Assembly: GCF_034702125.1 (NCBI RefSeq)
Contig: NC_085869.1
Span: forward strand, 11,446,623 to 11,510,622
DNA length: 64,000 bases
Reading direction: 5' to 3'
From: Engraulis encrasicolus
Taxonomy: Eukaryota > Chordata > Actinopteri > Clupeiformes > Engraulidae
The position numbers were made by a program, and so were the translations under genes. The notes under the pieces are model-generated. The model worked only from the letters and a program-made list of their open reading frames with translations, ran no database searches and was not told where the DNA came from. Below, piece after piece: positions 23,811 through 36,366 of the stretch; the first letter of the stretch is position 1, and each line of letters opens with the position of its first letter.

Positions 23811-24471
23811 AAGGAGCCAGTGAATGTGGTCTTGGGTCATCATCAGTTTTGCGTCCTCAAAGGGCAAGTTAACTTTCTTTTTTCTTCTTCTTCTTTTTTT
23901 TTAGAATTGTCTTCCCCATCCTGGTGTTTTAAAGACCATGCAATCGAAGTAATATTTTTCTAAAATTGTTTGATAGAACAGCAGTAATATAACAACAGTT
24001 GATTGATTAATTATAACAGCTAGCTAAAAAGGTCTAATAGACCTAAAAACCATGGGCGGTAATGCATTACAAAAGTAGGCCTAATTAATTACTGTAATGC
24101 AATACTTTTTGCAGTAATGCGGTAATGTAAGGCATTACAGGGCAAAAAAAATCTGTAATATTTACTTAGTTATAATGCTAAATTACTTAAGTTACAATGC
24201 ATTGCCATGACCTGGATTTTAGTGGTAGGCCTAGGCAGTGTGGTGGGTCGGAAAGAAGCTATTCCTGAACCAGGTAGTTTTTAGGCTGCATGCTGCCAAA
24301 AACACCTCCTGGATGGGAGGAGAATAGTCATGACTCATGAGGTTGATTTACACTGTAATAAGTTGCTAGATCATATTTAGGCCGACAGTTTGGCGAAAAT
24401 AACTAAAGTAATGCAAAAGTAGTGTAATGCATAGTGGCTAAGGGATTATTTTGAAAAGACAATAACATGTA
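23811..24471. other. Intergenic, upstream of zc3h15
   Basis: AT-rich, with repeated variants of GTAATGCATTAC at about 24058-24210 and 24410-24432, probably a degenerate repeat. No coding exon recognised. Confidence 0.4.
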
Positions 24472-26094
24472 CAGTCCCAGGAAAAAGTTTGTACACCCTT
24501 TGAAATTTCTGACCTTTCTGCCAAAATTGGTCATAAAACATGGTCCGATCTTCCCGGAAATCACAAGAAGGTACAACCAGAGTCTGCTTTAACTAATTCA
24601 ACCCAAACATTTACAAGTTTTCATATTTTCATTGGCCATAAGATGTAAACATTCACAGGACAGCAAGGCATAAGTAAGTACACCCTTGCATTCAATAGGT
24701 TTTAACCCTAAGTTAGTCGCAATAACCTCAACCAGATGTTTCCTGTAGTTGCAGATCAGATTAACAAAACAATCTGGATGTATCTGGTCTCCCTCTTCTT
24801 TAGAAAACTGCCTCTCATTAGCAGGTCTGTGGGATGTCTGGAGTTCATAGCTTTCTTGACTTCATGCCATATAATCTCAATTGTTTTTTGTCAGGGCTTT
24901 GACTGGGCTATTCCAGAATGTGTATTTCATTATTATGAAGCCATTCTAAAGTCAATTTGCTTCTAAAGTATGGGTTGTTGTCACATTTCAGCACCTATCC
25001 TCTTGTGTGCTTCAACTGTGTGACAGACTACCTCATTTTTTTCTGTAAAATATCTCGATAAACTTCTGAGTTCATTGTTCCACTGATAATAGCAAACTGA
25101 AAAGGGCCTGAGGCAGCAAGGTAGCCGCATATAATGATGTTCTCGCCACCATACTCAAAGGTGGAGATGATGTTTTGGTGAAGGTGTGGTTCTCCAGTTC
25201 TCCTCCAAACATGACATTGTGTGTTCCCCTGAACAATTCAACTTTGATTTCAACGTTGGTCTACAGAATATTTTGCAGTAATTCTATGAAGCATATAAAT
25301 GTTTTTTCGCAAACCTCAAAGGTGCAGCAATATTTTTTTGGGACAGAAACCCCATTAATTTTAGATTAGCAGAATGAATCCCATTTTTAGCTATTCTTGG
25401 TTACATCTCCTCATCTGAGTATGGTGGCGGGAGCATCATTATATGCGGCTACCTTGCTGCCTCAGGCCCTTGACAGTTTGCTATTATCAGTGGAACAATG
25501 AACTCAAGTTTATTGTGATATTTTACAGAAAAAAACGTGAGGAAGTCTGTCACACAGTTGAAGCACACAAGAGTATGGGTCCTGAAATGTGACAACAACC
25601 CATACTTTAGAAGCAAATCGACTTTAGAATGGCTTCATAATAATGAAATACACACTCCCAGTCAAAGCCCTGAAAAAAAACCAATTGAGATTATATGGCA
25701 TGAAGTCAAGAAAGCTATGCACTCCAGACATCCCACAAACCTTGCTGACGAGAGGCAGTTCTCTAAAGAAGAGGGAGACAAGATACAAACAGATTGTTTT
25801 TTAAATCTGATCTGCAACTACAGGACAAGTCTGGTTGATGATATTGCAACTAAATGAGGGTTAAAACCTACTTGAAGCAAGGGGGTACTTACTTATGCCC
25901 TGCTCTCCTGTGAATGGTATGGCCTTATGACCAATAAAAATATGATAACATGTTAATGTTTGGGTGGAATTAATTAAAGCAGACTCTGATTGTTCCTTCT
26001 TGAGATTTCCGGGAAGATCAGACCATGTTTTATGACCAATTTTGACAGAAATGTAAGAAATTTCAAAGGGTGTACAAACTTTTTCCTGGGACTG
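24472..26094. mobile_element. Foldback Tc1/mariner element (two inverted transposase ends)
   Basis: The ends CAGTCCCAGGAAAAAGTTTG and its complement are flanked by TA (24470-24471 and 26095-26096). The two arms, about 24472-25160 and 25413-26094, are inverted copies of roughly 690 bp, each carrying the 3' part of a Tc1 transposase. The ~250 bp centre is unique. It is non-autonomous: both transposase copies lack the N-terminus and are broken. Confidence 0.88.
25537..25857 (+). pseudogene. Tc1-like transposase C-terminal remnant (right arm)
   Basis: Encodes recognisable Tc1 transposase end motifs, with CDNNPYFRSKSTLEWL, then PSQSPEKKPIEIIWHEVKKA, normally ending a DDE catalytic domain. The usual PDLNPIE motif is degraded to PEKKPIE and there is no N-terminal half. 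The inverted partner lies at about 24690-25160 on the minus strand. Confidence 0.8.
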
Positions 26095-26120
26095 TATGTC
26101 TAATCAGTAGGCCTATGCAT

Positions 26121-27482
26121 CAGTGTTAATTTTGTCGACTAGACTAAGACTAAATATATTAGTCGACTAACCCTTTGAGAGTTAAATTGACTAAATTCTG
26201 ACTAACAAAAATGATCTGTGAAAGACTAAAACGAGACTAAAATGTTGAGGACTTTTAGTCGACTAACTTAACCTTTTTTTCGTAAAGCACCCCCTTACCT
26301 GTGCCCAAGACAAGCCGTGCACCCCCAACCCAAATTTCTACCTGGTATACACAGTAAAAAAAAATGGATTTAAGCGATTGATTACTATGATTCTCGGATA
26401 AGACATCAAATGAGGACCAAAACATGACTAAATTCGGTTTGTTTTGACCTAATTATAATGTTCCCAAGCTGAATTTTGGTCACAACCTCAACACAAACAA
26501 AATTCCGCGCACCCCCTGGAATCTCTGGTGCACCCCCAGGGGGTGCCCGCACCCCAGGTTAAGAACCACTGGACTAAATAATGACTAAACAAAATTGATT
26601 AGTGAAAGACTAAAAGCGACTAAGACTAAGAACTAACTTTTAGTCGACTAAATTCTGACTAACAAAAATGATTTGTGAAAGACTAAAAACGATTAAGACG
26701 TAGACTTTTTGGGGGGCTCAGACATAAATTGGTACAACCACAACTAAAGCCTATAAATTAATTGTTAATTGGTAATCAACCTTTAAAGGGACACTATGGG
26801 ATTAAAAAAATAATAATAATTACAGCTGAATCCATCCACAGACACTTATTTGAGTCATTAAATTAATGCTCTGGACCACTTTCGCAGCCCACTGTCAGAA
26901 AATACTGAATGTAACTTTTAGCAGACTGACCCTAAGAAATATTGGGGGAGAAGCTTCTCAAACAAAACAAAAAATCCCTTTATGAATACATAGCACCAGC
27001 GACATATTCACATTTGTATGCACTATTGACTGCTGGCATAGTGGGATTAAAAACATTCTCACCGAAAGCTTAGCTAGGTTAGATTTAGAGACAGGCATGA
27101 AATTGGCACATGATTCTACATAGTGTCCTTTTAAGACACAGTGTTATAAATTTGCTATTACCAGAATGGCAATAACCAAGTCCTAGTGCATTACTAAAGG
27201 CCCTGTGTGTTATTGTATTTTGACTTAAACTAAAGACTAAAATGTTTAGACTAAAACTAGACAAAAATGTTGAGGACTTTTAGTCGACTAAATAATGACT
27301 AAACAAAAATTATTTGTGAAAGACTAAAACTAGACAAAAATGTTGAGGACTTTTAGTCGACTAAATAATAACTAAACAAAAATATTTTTTGAAAGACTAA
27401 AAGCTACTAAGACTAAGAATGGACTTTGACACAAGACTAAGACTAAGACTAAATAGAAAAATGGATGACAAAATTAACACTG
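26121..27482. mobile_element. hAT-like element with TAGTCGACTAA internal repeats
   Basis: The inverted ends are CAGTGTTAATTTTGTC and GACAAAATTAACACTG. The flanks are CTATGCAT (26113-26120) and GTATGCAT (27483-27490), a 7/8 match of hAT length. The interior repeats variants of GACTTTTAGTCGACTAA and GTGAAAGACTAAAA at least eight times. Other repeats are nested inside, including a GGGACACTATGGGATT element (about 26787-27135). Confidence 0.75.
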
Positions 27483-28835
27483 GTATGCATTAGCCTACAG
27501 TTTTTGAGTAACTTGCCCAACACTGCCTAAAACACATATAGCCTACGGCATATAGGCCTAGCCTACTTAAAAAAATATATATATATATTATACTTAATGA
27601 TCTTGTTAGAGCATATTGAGAAATTTTGAAGACTGTGAGCAGAATAAGTTACGAACCGCAACCAAATCTACCTGGGGGAAAATTGTTGTGTTTTTTTTTG
27701 GGGTGGGGTGGGTGATGATTATAAAATAAAATAAAAACTCAGTAATAGGTGTCATATCCTATGCATATGCTGAATTGCATCTTTCCATTACATGACCTAA
27801 ACATCAGGCTTTGAAGAGATTTCCTGCTTGTAAAACACAGCCATTAGTTTAAAAAAGGGAAGCCCTTAGAGCACTACTATTAACCAGCGATTTTATTTAT
27901 CAACATCAGCCAAATGTTCCCCTTGTCAGGCTGATGGATGGTGTCTAATCGCAAATGGACACCCTACAGTGGGTACCCGTCATCAGGGAAGCCGGCAGGA
28001 GGGGACAAAGGGGTGAGTTGTCCTGGGCCCAGATGAGAGACGAGACCCAGAACTCGGTCTTCTTTACATACGTACATACACAGTGCAGGCCTATACTAAT
28101 TTCTCAACGGGGGCACCACCATGCACCAGGCGCATTCAGGGGGCGTTAGGGAGCCCTATGGGGGTGTTGAGATGGTGTTGAGATGGAGACAGCTGAGAGA
28201 GGGCGGTGCTTTGTTGACATTGGTGGGCATTAGTCTATTTTATTTTTTAATACTAAGGGGAGCGTTGGCATGCAGGCTTATGGTGAGCTTATTATTTGCT
28301 CAAAAAAGGTTGAGAACCACAGTGGGTGAGCTGAGGGGCCCTTTCCGATGACTTTGTCCCGGGCCCAGCCAAAGCTGTCAGCGGCCCTGTGCATCATTAA
28401 CAGCAGGCGTTTTTCACAAGCCAGTGGCTTCACGACTCCCTCTGAGTAGGAGCTCTGTCCATCCGGAGCAAATGAACGAGCCGAGGGGCTTGATGACTCT
28501 TCGCCTGATAACTTGGCCTCCTGAGATGTAAATAGCCCAGGGGCAGATCTAGCCATTTTGGGGCCCTAGGTGAAATATAAACATTCTTTAAACACATACA
28601 CAAAATAAGTTACCTTTGATTGGTCTTGTTGCACCCTCTGTAGAGCATTTAAGCATTTAGAGACATAAAATTGAGTCCTTTGGTGCTATTTTAGTGTTTT
28701 GTCTCATAGGCTACTGAATCTGCAATTCCTAAGATTGGTCTTTTTGTGTGTTTACTGCAGCTTGTGTGAAAGAAGGGGACCCCCAAGGCAGATTTGGTCA
28801 TGGCCCTATGTAGTGGTGATCCCAATTGGCCCAAT

Positions 28836-29125
28836 AGTGAACAAAGAAATGTTGAGTACCCTAAAGTTTTATTGCAGAAATATCATCTATGTAGCCTGGT
28901 CCTGACCATCCCATAATACTACCATTTCATTTCGTGCGTAGCCAAGTCTCTTGACGGAAGTACGTAGGATGGTGCACGAGGCTATCATCTATGGGCCTAA
29001 TGGGCGGAATTTGTAGTTGCACTTTGAGCAATCTGCATAATTAGCTTAAATTGTAGGCCTAGGCCCTATATTGTTATGGTACAATATTTTAAATCATAGA
29101 TATCACCATGAAACTTTCTACGTAT
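28836..29125 (+). repeat. Dispersed repeat, inverted partner at 31,970-32,165
   Basis: Shares AAAGTTTTATTGCAGAAATA, TGCACTTTGAGCAAT and ATAGATATCACCATGAAACT with the complement of about 31970-32165. It is interrupted by the small MITE at 28892-28984. Confidence 0.65.
28892..28984. mobile_element. 93-bp MITE with 9-bp TSD
   Basis: Starts TAGCCTGGTCCTGACCATCC and ends with GGATGGTGCACGAGGCTA. It is flanked by exact TCATCTATG repeats (28883-28891 and 28985-28993). It interrupts an older dispersed repeat, whose uninterrupted copy is at about 31970-32165. Confidence 0.85.
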
Positions 29126-29806
29126 ACTAGAGGATTGAGTCAATGAAAAACTTTTGAGGAACCTGGTCAAGAAGCAGTGTTGACCCGTCGATGGATAAAT
29201 ATGTTGTGCCAAAAAAGACTTGCATCCACATACAGTATGAACACACTAAAAACAGCAATATACAGTTATAAACATCACACAAAAATAATGTTCTCATCTA
29301 TACTAAATGCACTGTATCTACAAGAGCGTTATGCTGGTCTGAGGAATGGCTGTAAGGCTCGAGCTAATAATTAAAGGAAGAATGTTTTATTGTAGCAGAC
29401 CTTATCTTATACACAACAATAAACCATTCGCAGTTCATGAGGATGAAGAGCAAAAAGATAATGAGACTGAAGAAAATGACAAAAAAAGGATGAAGATGAC
29501 GAAGGCTATATGTGGTGGTTCTAAATGTGTTTGTTGATACACGTGAACGCGCAAAACGGAGGGGAAGGGGTAAGGCGTAGTCTAAGGGGTGAAATGGAAT
29601 TCACCCTTGGTCATTGTCATGCTGGTAACATGCAAATTTATAACGCTGTGTCTTAACGGGTGAATGGATTGGGCACTTCTTTTGAAATACATTATTGGTT
29701 TGTCTGTTGATGGTTTGTTGAAGAACCAGTTTCGTGTTAGCACTATGGTAGCCCCTTAATGCACGCCGTACCTCCTGTGGCACATTTTAATAGACATTGA
29801 AAGTTA

Positions 29807-30735
29807 CAGTCAATCCGCTTCACTTTTTTCACATTTTATTATCTTACAGCCTTATTCCAAATGCTACAAATGAATCTCTGTTGTCAAAATCCTACACAAA
29901 TTATTCCATAATGACCATGTGAAAAACAAGTTGTCTTGACAGTTTTGAAAATTTATAAAAATAAAAAACAAAGAAATCATGATGCACTTTTTTGGTAAAA
30001 TTCACTTGTTTACCACCACACATGCTTAACACCATCTAAAGCAAATTTGCTTATCTTGGTTTCATCAGACCACACGGCATGGTTCCAGTGATCCATATCC
30101 TTGGTCTGTTCGTCTCTCTTGAGACCAAGATAAACAAATTTGCTTTAGATGCGTCAAGTATGTGTGGTGGTAAACAAGTGAGTTTTACACAAAAAGTGCA
30201 TCATCTGGCTTGTCAAGCATGGTAGTGGGACTGGCATCGTTTGGGGATGTATGAATGCCGTCAACATTGGAAATCTGAATTACATCTAAAGAAGCATGCA
30301 CGTCGACATGCACTGCGACTACAGAAGCAGATCATGATACTCTCCATAGGATTTAATTCAAAACTCACAGCCATCTATTTTAGCCAGGTGCAGACTCAAA
30401 ATATACAATTTCAATGTACTGAAAGGTTGAAACACACACCGATGACCTCCCTTTTAATCCCTTTTCATTTTGAAATGAAAAAATGAATGTAGTTACTGCC
30501 AAAGGTGGTTCTACAAAGTATTAAGCAAAGGCTGTGAATACTTTTGTAAAAATGATTTCTTTGTTTTTTATTTGTATACATTTTCAAAACTGTCAAGACA
30601 ACTTGTTTTTCACATGATCATAATGGAATGATTTGTGTAGGATTTTGACAACAGAGATTCATTTGTAGCATTTGGAATGTAAGATAATAAAATGTGAAAA
30701 AAGTGAAGCGCTGCGAGTACTTTCCGGATTGACTG
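29807..30735. mobile_element. Degenerate Tc1-like element nested in an older repeat
   Basis: Ends CAGTCAATCCG and CGGATTGACTG are flanked by TA. Long inverted ends share CACTTTTTTCACATTTTATT and ACAACTTGTTTTTCACATG. Inside are Tc1-type fragments (GACTGGCATCGTTTGGGG, the region usually coding a Val-Trp-Gly motif) without an intact frame. It splits one copy of the repeat family also seen at 1274-1439. Confidence 0.82.
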
Positions 30736-30964
30736 TAACTATAGTAATACACTACTATGACAGTTCACAGGGCCTTTGGTAATACATTACGACTTGGTCA
30801 TTGCCATTCTGGTAACAGCTAATTTATAATGCCGTGTCTTAAGGGGTTAAACTACGGAAAGAGCAACTCAGTTGTTCTACAAAAACTAGGCCTACACCTC
30901 AAAGACCATTATTGGTTTTCACCTTTTGTATGATGGAGAGTTGTTTAGAGTCACCCATATGCCC

Positions 30965-31155
<191 letters not shown>

Positions 31156-31621
31156 ATGTAGGCTACTGTAGTTATTCTGCATGTTGGATAATGAAAATCC
31201 GCTACAATCTGATTGTGCTCCAAAACGTTCTGCTTTAGATGTGCTGTTTTAGACAATAAATCCCTTCCTCAGACCAGTAAATAACTCTTGTATAGTTATT
31301 TTGTGTTTGTGTACACAGGAATATCCTAAATAGTCATGCTACACTGCATGTGTGCGTGCATGAGGTAGGCCTATACATAGGTACTGTATGTACGTAATAG
31401 CCTATAGGCCTATAAATCACACAGGGCAATTTCCATAATCTATCCAGGTCAAAACTCACTCTTGACCAGGTTCCTCAGAAGTTTTCCCCCAACTCAACCG
31501 CCAAGTAGGCCTACATATATTTTACCCCCAGACAAAATATTTTGAGCCCGTCTTTTTAACTATATAAAGGTGATTTTGTGTGTATGCAAAATAGCGCGTA
31601 ATTGATGATGTACAGTATGCA

Positions 31622-31906
31622 AGGCCAGATTAACATGGCTCGGGGCCGCTAGGCTACAGGTTGTTGTGGGGCCCCCTGAAAGGCAAATTTCGCAGGACAA
31701 TTACATAGACAATGTCATAATTACGAGCTAGGAATTGAGGGAAACTTGTCTACCAACTGTACTGAACACAACAGGTACATTTTTCAATGTTGCATTGGGT
31801 CAAAATTCTGCCTTTTTTTCACTTCTGGCTAATCAGTGGCCCCCTTGGCAGGTCGGGGCCCCTAGGCTGCAGCCCTATTTTGCCTGTGCGTTAATCCGGC
31901 CCTGGA
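31622..31906. mobile_element. MITE copy (GGCCAGATTAA ... TTAATCCGGCCCTG)
   Basis: Same terminal and interior blocks (GGCCCCTAGGCTGCAGCC, TTGCCTGTGCGTTAATCCGG) as the copies at 16061 and 17284. Confidence 0.6.
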
Positions 31907-34012
31907 TGTATGCCTTCATATGCATATCTAAACATCAAAGTACAAAAAACAAGGATTTTTTTTCTTCTCTCGTCATCAGTAATCAACTGAGAAAGTTTCA
32001 TGGTGATATCTATGATTTCATTTTTGTAGCCTATTCACCTGTAGTAGTCTAACAATATGCTAATTATGTAAATTGCTCAAAGTGCAAGCTAAATTCAAGC
32101 TAAGTTCCACCCATTCGGCCCACGATATTTCTGCAATAAAACTTTAGTGTCAACATTTCCGGGTTCATGAAATCCCGACTAGACTAGGCAATTGCCTAGG
32201 TTTGCCTAATGTGGGACTGCCTCTGTGAAGGCCTACAAAACGTTGGGCTTGATATTAACTTTTTGCTCACCGTCTGCTCACTGGCCAGGTTGACTAGTAG
32301 TATTCTGGAGACATTCAGCCTTTCAACTAGCCACAGTTTTGTTGTCAGTATTTTCAGAAGTATTTTCTTTACCATGATACATCTAAGCTCAGAAAATTAA
32401 GTATTATAGCAAAATGATTAGGGCCAGAACAGTGTGTGAAATTAATTAACCTATAGGCCTATTAGACAAATAGAGTCTGAATTATCTTTCTTGAACTTGA
32501 ACATAACACAAGGGGCAAAAAACAGGATTGGCTACAGAGATATGTCATACCCAAGAATAAGTTAAGTAACTGCCAAAGCGGCAAGCGAGACTGAACTCAT
32601 TACCAGCCACGGTTAAGTTTTAGCCATTTGGGCCAGTTGGCAGGTGCCAGTCTCAAGCCCTGGTTGCTATGGACAAGTCTGATTTAGCCCACTTACTTTT
32701 CAGTGTGAATTTATAAATCGCCTACGTGGGGGAAAAAAAGATATAGCCTACTGGCAGTTAGTTATAGGCCTATTATATGAATACCATCAGAGTCCCTTGG
32801 AAATGTATTATCATTTTCCTGATTCAGCATCACATTGACATTAACATTGTGGTATCCCAAGTAGGGTTGTAAGTTTATGGGCTGTAGGCTACAGTCACTG
32901 ACTTGTACAAGTCAGTGGCTACAGTTGTACAACAGTAGAAGGGGAAAAACAATATGGGTATGAAACACACAGTTCAACAGCTAAAACTTCAAGATCATAT
33001 GAAATTCACAGCTCATAATTTGTCTTTGGCAGAGAGACACATTTTATTAGCCTACAGATTAGTCAACAAAATGTGGAGGAGCGATATATATACATATATA
33101 TGTTCATAATGGTGAATCATTTATACCAATACATTAAATATTCATCCACACATCCTTCAATATTTATGTCATGATGCTGTAAAGTATTTTAATGACTTGT
33201 TCTCCACGTATCACAATGAGTAAAGAAGCCAAGTTAGTCAGGCTGTAACACAAGGAGGCACCAGGGGGCAGTGTGTAGGTATGTATGGACATGACCAGTT
33301 ATTATAGTGTGGCAGATTGTGTTGTAAGGCTATGGGAAATGACTCAGAGGTTTTGGGTGCCTCCAACTGTTTCTGCAGAGCATATTCGCCAAGAACTAAT
33401 ACTATAAACTTTTACAAATTCAGACACATTTGTCCTAAGGGAGACGTTTAAAACTGCTTTTATGAATTACAACGTGGAGCCCGATGATGTATTGTAATAT
33501 CTTAAAACTCAAAATAATTATTAATAAATATTGATCCTATCTGAACTTTTTATAATGCTACCAAATTAGCCTTGGGAATCGATTCCCCCCAAGTATTACG
33601 CATATTTTTTTGACATATCCCATTAATAGGCCTACTATGATTTTCTCTCCCCAAAGCGCGACAGCTGCCGTTTTTATGAGAAGGCATCGAGAATTAAGAG
33701 TCACTTTGACTAAGAGATTGCCTGGCTTTATACTCCAGGTTTTATATCACAGATTACCGTAAACATAACAGTTAGTGCCAAGAAAGACTTGGAGGGAGCT
33801 AAGGGGAAAGCTGTTCCAGTGAAGTGAGTGAGTAGGCCTATGTATTGTCTTGTGTTGTGTGGTCTTCATCGGGCAGACGAGACGGTGAAGGACATATAGC
33901 CCGCAGCTGTTCTTGGTCAGAGGGAAACTGAGGGGAGCCCTGAGGCTGCAGGTGAGTGTGTTTCAGTAATGCACTGAGCAGAGTTGTGTAAACTACAAGT
34001 ACTACTCTTACA

Positions 34013-34215
34013 GGCCTATTATAGGCCTACTGTGACTCTAATGGTATAGAACACTCGTCTGCTATGTGGCTGACCCAGGTTCGATTCTGGCCCGTGTCCT
34101 TGCCAACCCTTCCCCGTCTCTCTCTCCCCACTTGCTTCCCGTCATAGTCTTCACTGTCGTGTCTTGGAATAAGGCACATATAAGGCAAAAAGCCCAAAAA
34201 ATATTTTTAAAAAGA
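34013..34215 (+). mobile_element. tRNA-derived SINE
   Basis: A tRNA-like head carries an A-box-like stretch (CTAATGGTATAGAACACTCG) and a consensus B box, GGTTCGATTCT, at about 34078-34088. A conserved body (CCCCGTCTCTCTCTCCCCAC) and an A-rich tail ending AAAAAGCCCAAAAAATA follow. Near-matching repeats AAGTACT...CTTACAG flank it (about 33996-34012 and 34216-34229). It is a retroposed element, not a functional tRNA gene. Confidence 0.8.
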
Positions 34216-35233
34216 AGTACTCTTACAGATGTTATTACAACACTAGGTATGGTATTAGGCTACATAGTTATTCAACGTTGTAATATTATAGCCTACTCAT
34301 GTTGTAATTGCATACTGTCAGAGTAGGCCTATTCTTCTTTATACAACTCTGCTGAGCAGGAGAAGATGAAAAGGACGGCACAGAAGACAGACTGCTAACT
34401 TTTAACCTCTGCATTCGTTTTTATTGAATGGAATATGAAAAGGTAATCATGCATAATAACATAAATTAGTTAATATGTAAAGGGCTATTATAGTTCCAGG
34501 GTTTCTGGTTCAATATCTGACACCGCCAGTCGGATAGGGGGAGTGATTCATCAGCGCTCTCCCCTTCCTCCACCATGACGGGTACCACTGTTCCCTTCGG
34601 AACACCTGTTAGGCTGCCTCAGTGCATGGAGTAAGGCATAAATGCAATTTTGCTGTGTGCTGCGTTGGGCCACATGTGTCACAATGACAATGGGGCTGTC
34701 CCAGTGGAACTGTCACTTTCACAACATAACATAAAACATAACAGAAACAGCACGAACACAGCAAAAATAATTATTTAAAAAAATAGGACAATATGAAACT
34801 AATCCTGTAAGCCAGGGAACATGAAGTGAATGTATCCTTAAAAGTCAGTTGAAGCTAAATGTGCCCTTTCCATATAGGTGAATGAGGACTGACTGCTGTG
34901 TGTGGGAAGAACACCGTGCTCATCTTGGTTTCCGTCCATTCACCGTCCTCATGACTCATGAATTCTTGGACATCTTAAGGAACAGAACCACAGTAAAGAC
35001 TGAAATACCTGGGTGCAAAATTACAACTTTTGCGTTTGCTGGGTAAGCATTCATTCTGAAAATACATGTGCAGGGTAAAGGGAAGGGAAAGGCAGTCCAT
35101 TGCTTATAAGAGATCGGTAGGCTATCATTTTATTTGAGACTATAGGAAGCAGAAACACCACTCAAAGTGGGTGCATGGTAGCCAGGCCGTGCCCTCCTAG
35201 TGACTCGACACCTTCAGCATTGCTACTAGTCAG

Positions 35234-35550
35234 GGCTGTGTTTCCCAAAAACCCTTAAGTAGTACTTAAGCCTAAGTAGTACTAGGTTACTATGAGGGGC
35301 CGCCTAGGCAATACACCACATCACTAAAAGCTTAAGCATAAAATGATTGTATAGGCCTATGTACAATATTTTTTTCTCACACATGCAAATAAAATGGTTG
35401 CCCTAAGGGCATTCGCAAGGTAAAACAGTGTATGTATAGACTTTTAGTGATGATGTAAGACCTATTTCTAATATATTGCCAAGGCGCCCCCTCCTACCTA
35501 AGTGCTACTTAGGCTTAAGTACTACTTAACGTTTTTTGGGAAACGCAGCC
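35234..35550. mobile_element. MITE with GGCTGTGTTTCCCAAAAA TIRs
   Basis: Long inverted ends: GGCTGTGTTTCCCAAAAACC with TTAAGTAGTACTTAAGCC just inside, mirrored at 35500-35550. About 317 bp, non-coding. Confidence 0.75.
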
Positions 35551-36366
35551 TTGGTCAAGAGCAATGCAAGTACTTTCTGAGCTCCTGAAAAAAACGGGAA
35601 CTCCTCCCACTTTGTCGGGACCAAACAACCCTTAGCAAACCAAGGCAGGCGGGTCAACCATGCCGCTTGGGAAATGTTAATTGTTATGCTCTTTGTCAGA
35701 CCAAGTCTCGAAAAAGAAATTTGAAAGTCAATGATAATCAGGCTCGGTGCATGGTACCAGGACCGCTGACAGCTTTGGCCGTGCCCAGGTCATCTGAAAA
35801 GGCCCCCTAGCCCAATAGATACAATGTAATCGCTCCCTGGGCCCTGGACAACTGTCCCCTTTGTCCGCCCCTGTCAGCACCCCTGCATGGTACCATCAAA
35901 ATGACTTCAGAATGGAATATTTTCCCTCCTCTGGCTGAGATATGGGCCCACAGAAGTCCCCTGGGTTGCCATAATATATCACGAGCCATTACTTACAGCC
36001 CCCAACAAATCACAAAGTGAACAAACAATCAAGTAAATAAATAAATGGAGCTTAATTTGATTGTTGTGCATTAACATAAAACCATACTACTGAATGAAAT
36101 GACCGAGCCATTCATTCAAAGGTCTGGCAATATATACTGGAGAAAATCAGTCAGGCTGATTTTATGGCGCAGTAAATTATATCCGGTGGCTTTTGTGTAT
36201 GCAGAGACTTCCACACCAACACTGAATAACCAAGGCAGGGCTTGGTAAAAAAAAAAAAAGATCAACAAAGTCCCATAAAATATCTGGAGAGACTGGTGTG
36301 CTTTAAAAGCCTGGCGCGTATGAATGCAAATGCTCCTGTGCAGCAGGTAGGCCTACACTCTGTTCA

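Noticed and set aside
33890..33960. Exon-like stretch ending GCTGCAGGTGAGTG
   Set aside because: A lone donor-like GTGAGT without an open frame or partner exon; too weak to call.
34066..34088. tRNA gene suggested by the B box GGTTCGATTCT
   Set aside because: No acceptor stem pairing or full cloverleaf; followed by a SINE body and A-rich tail.
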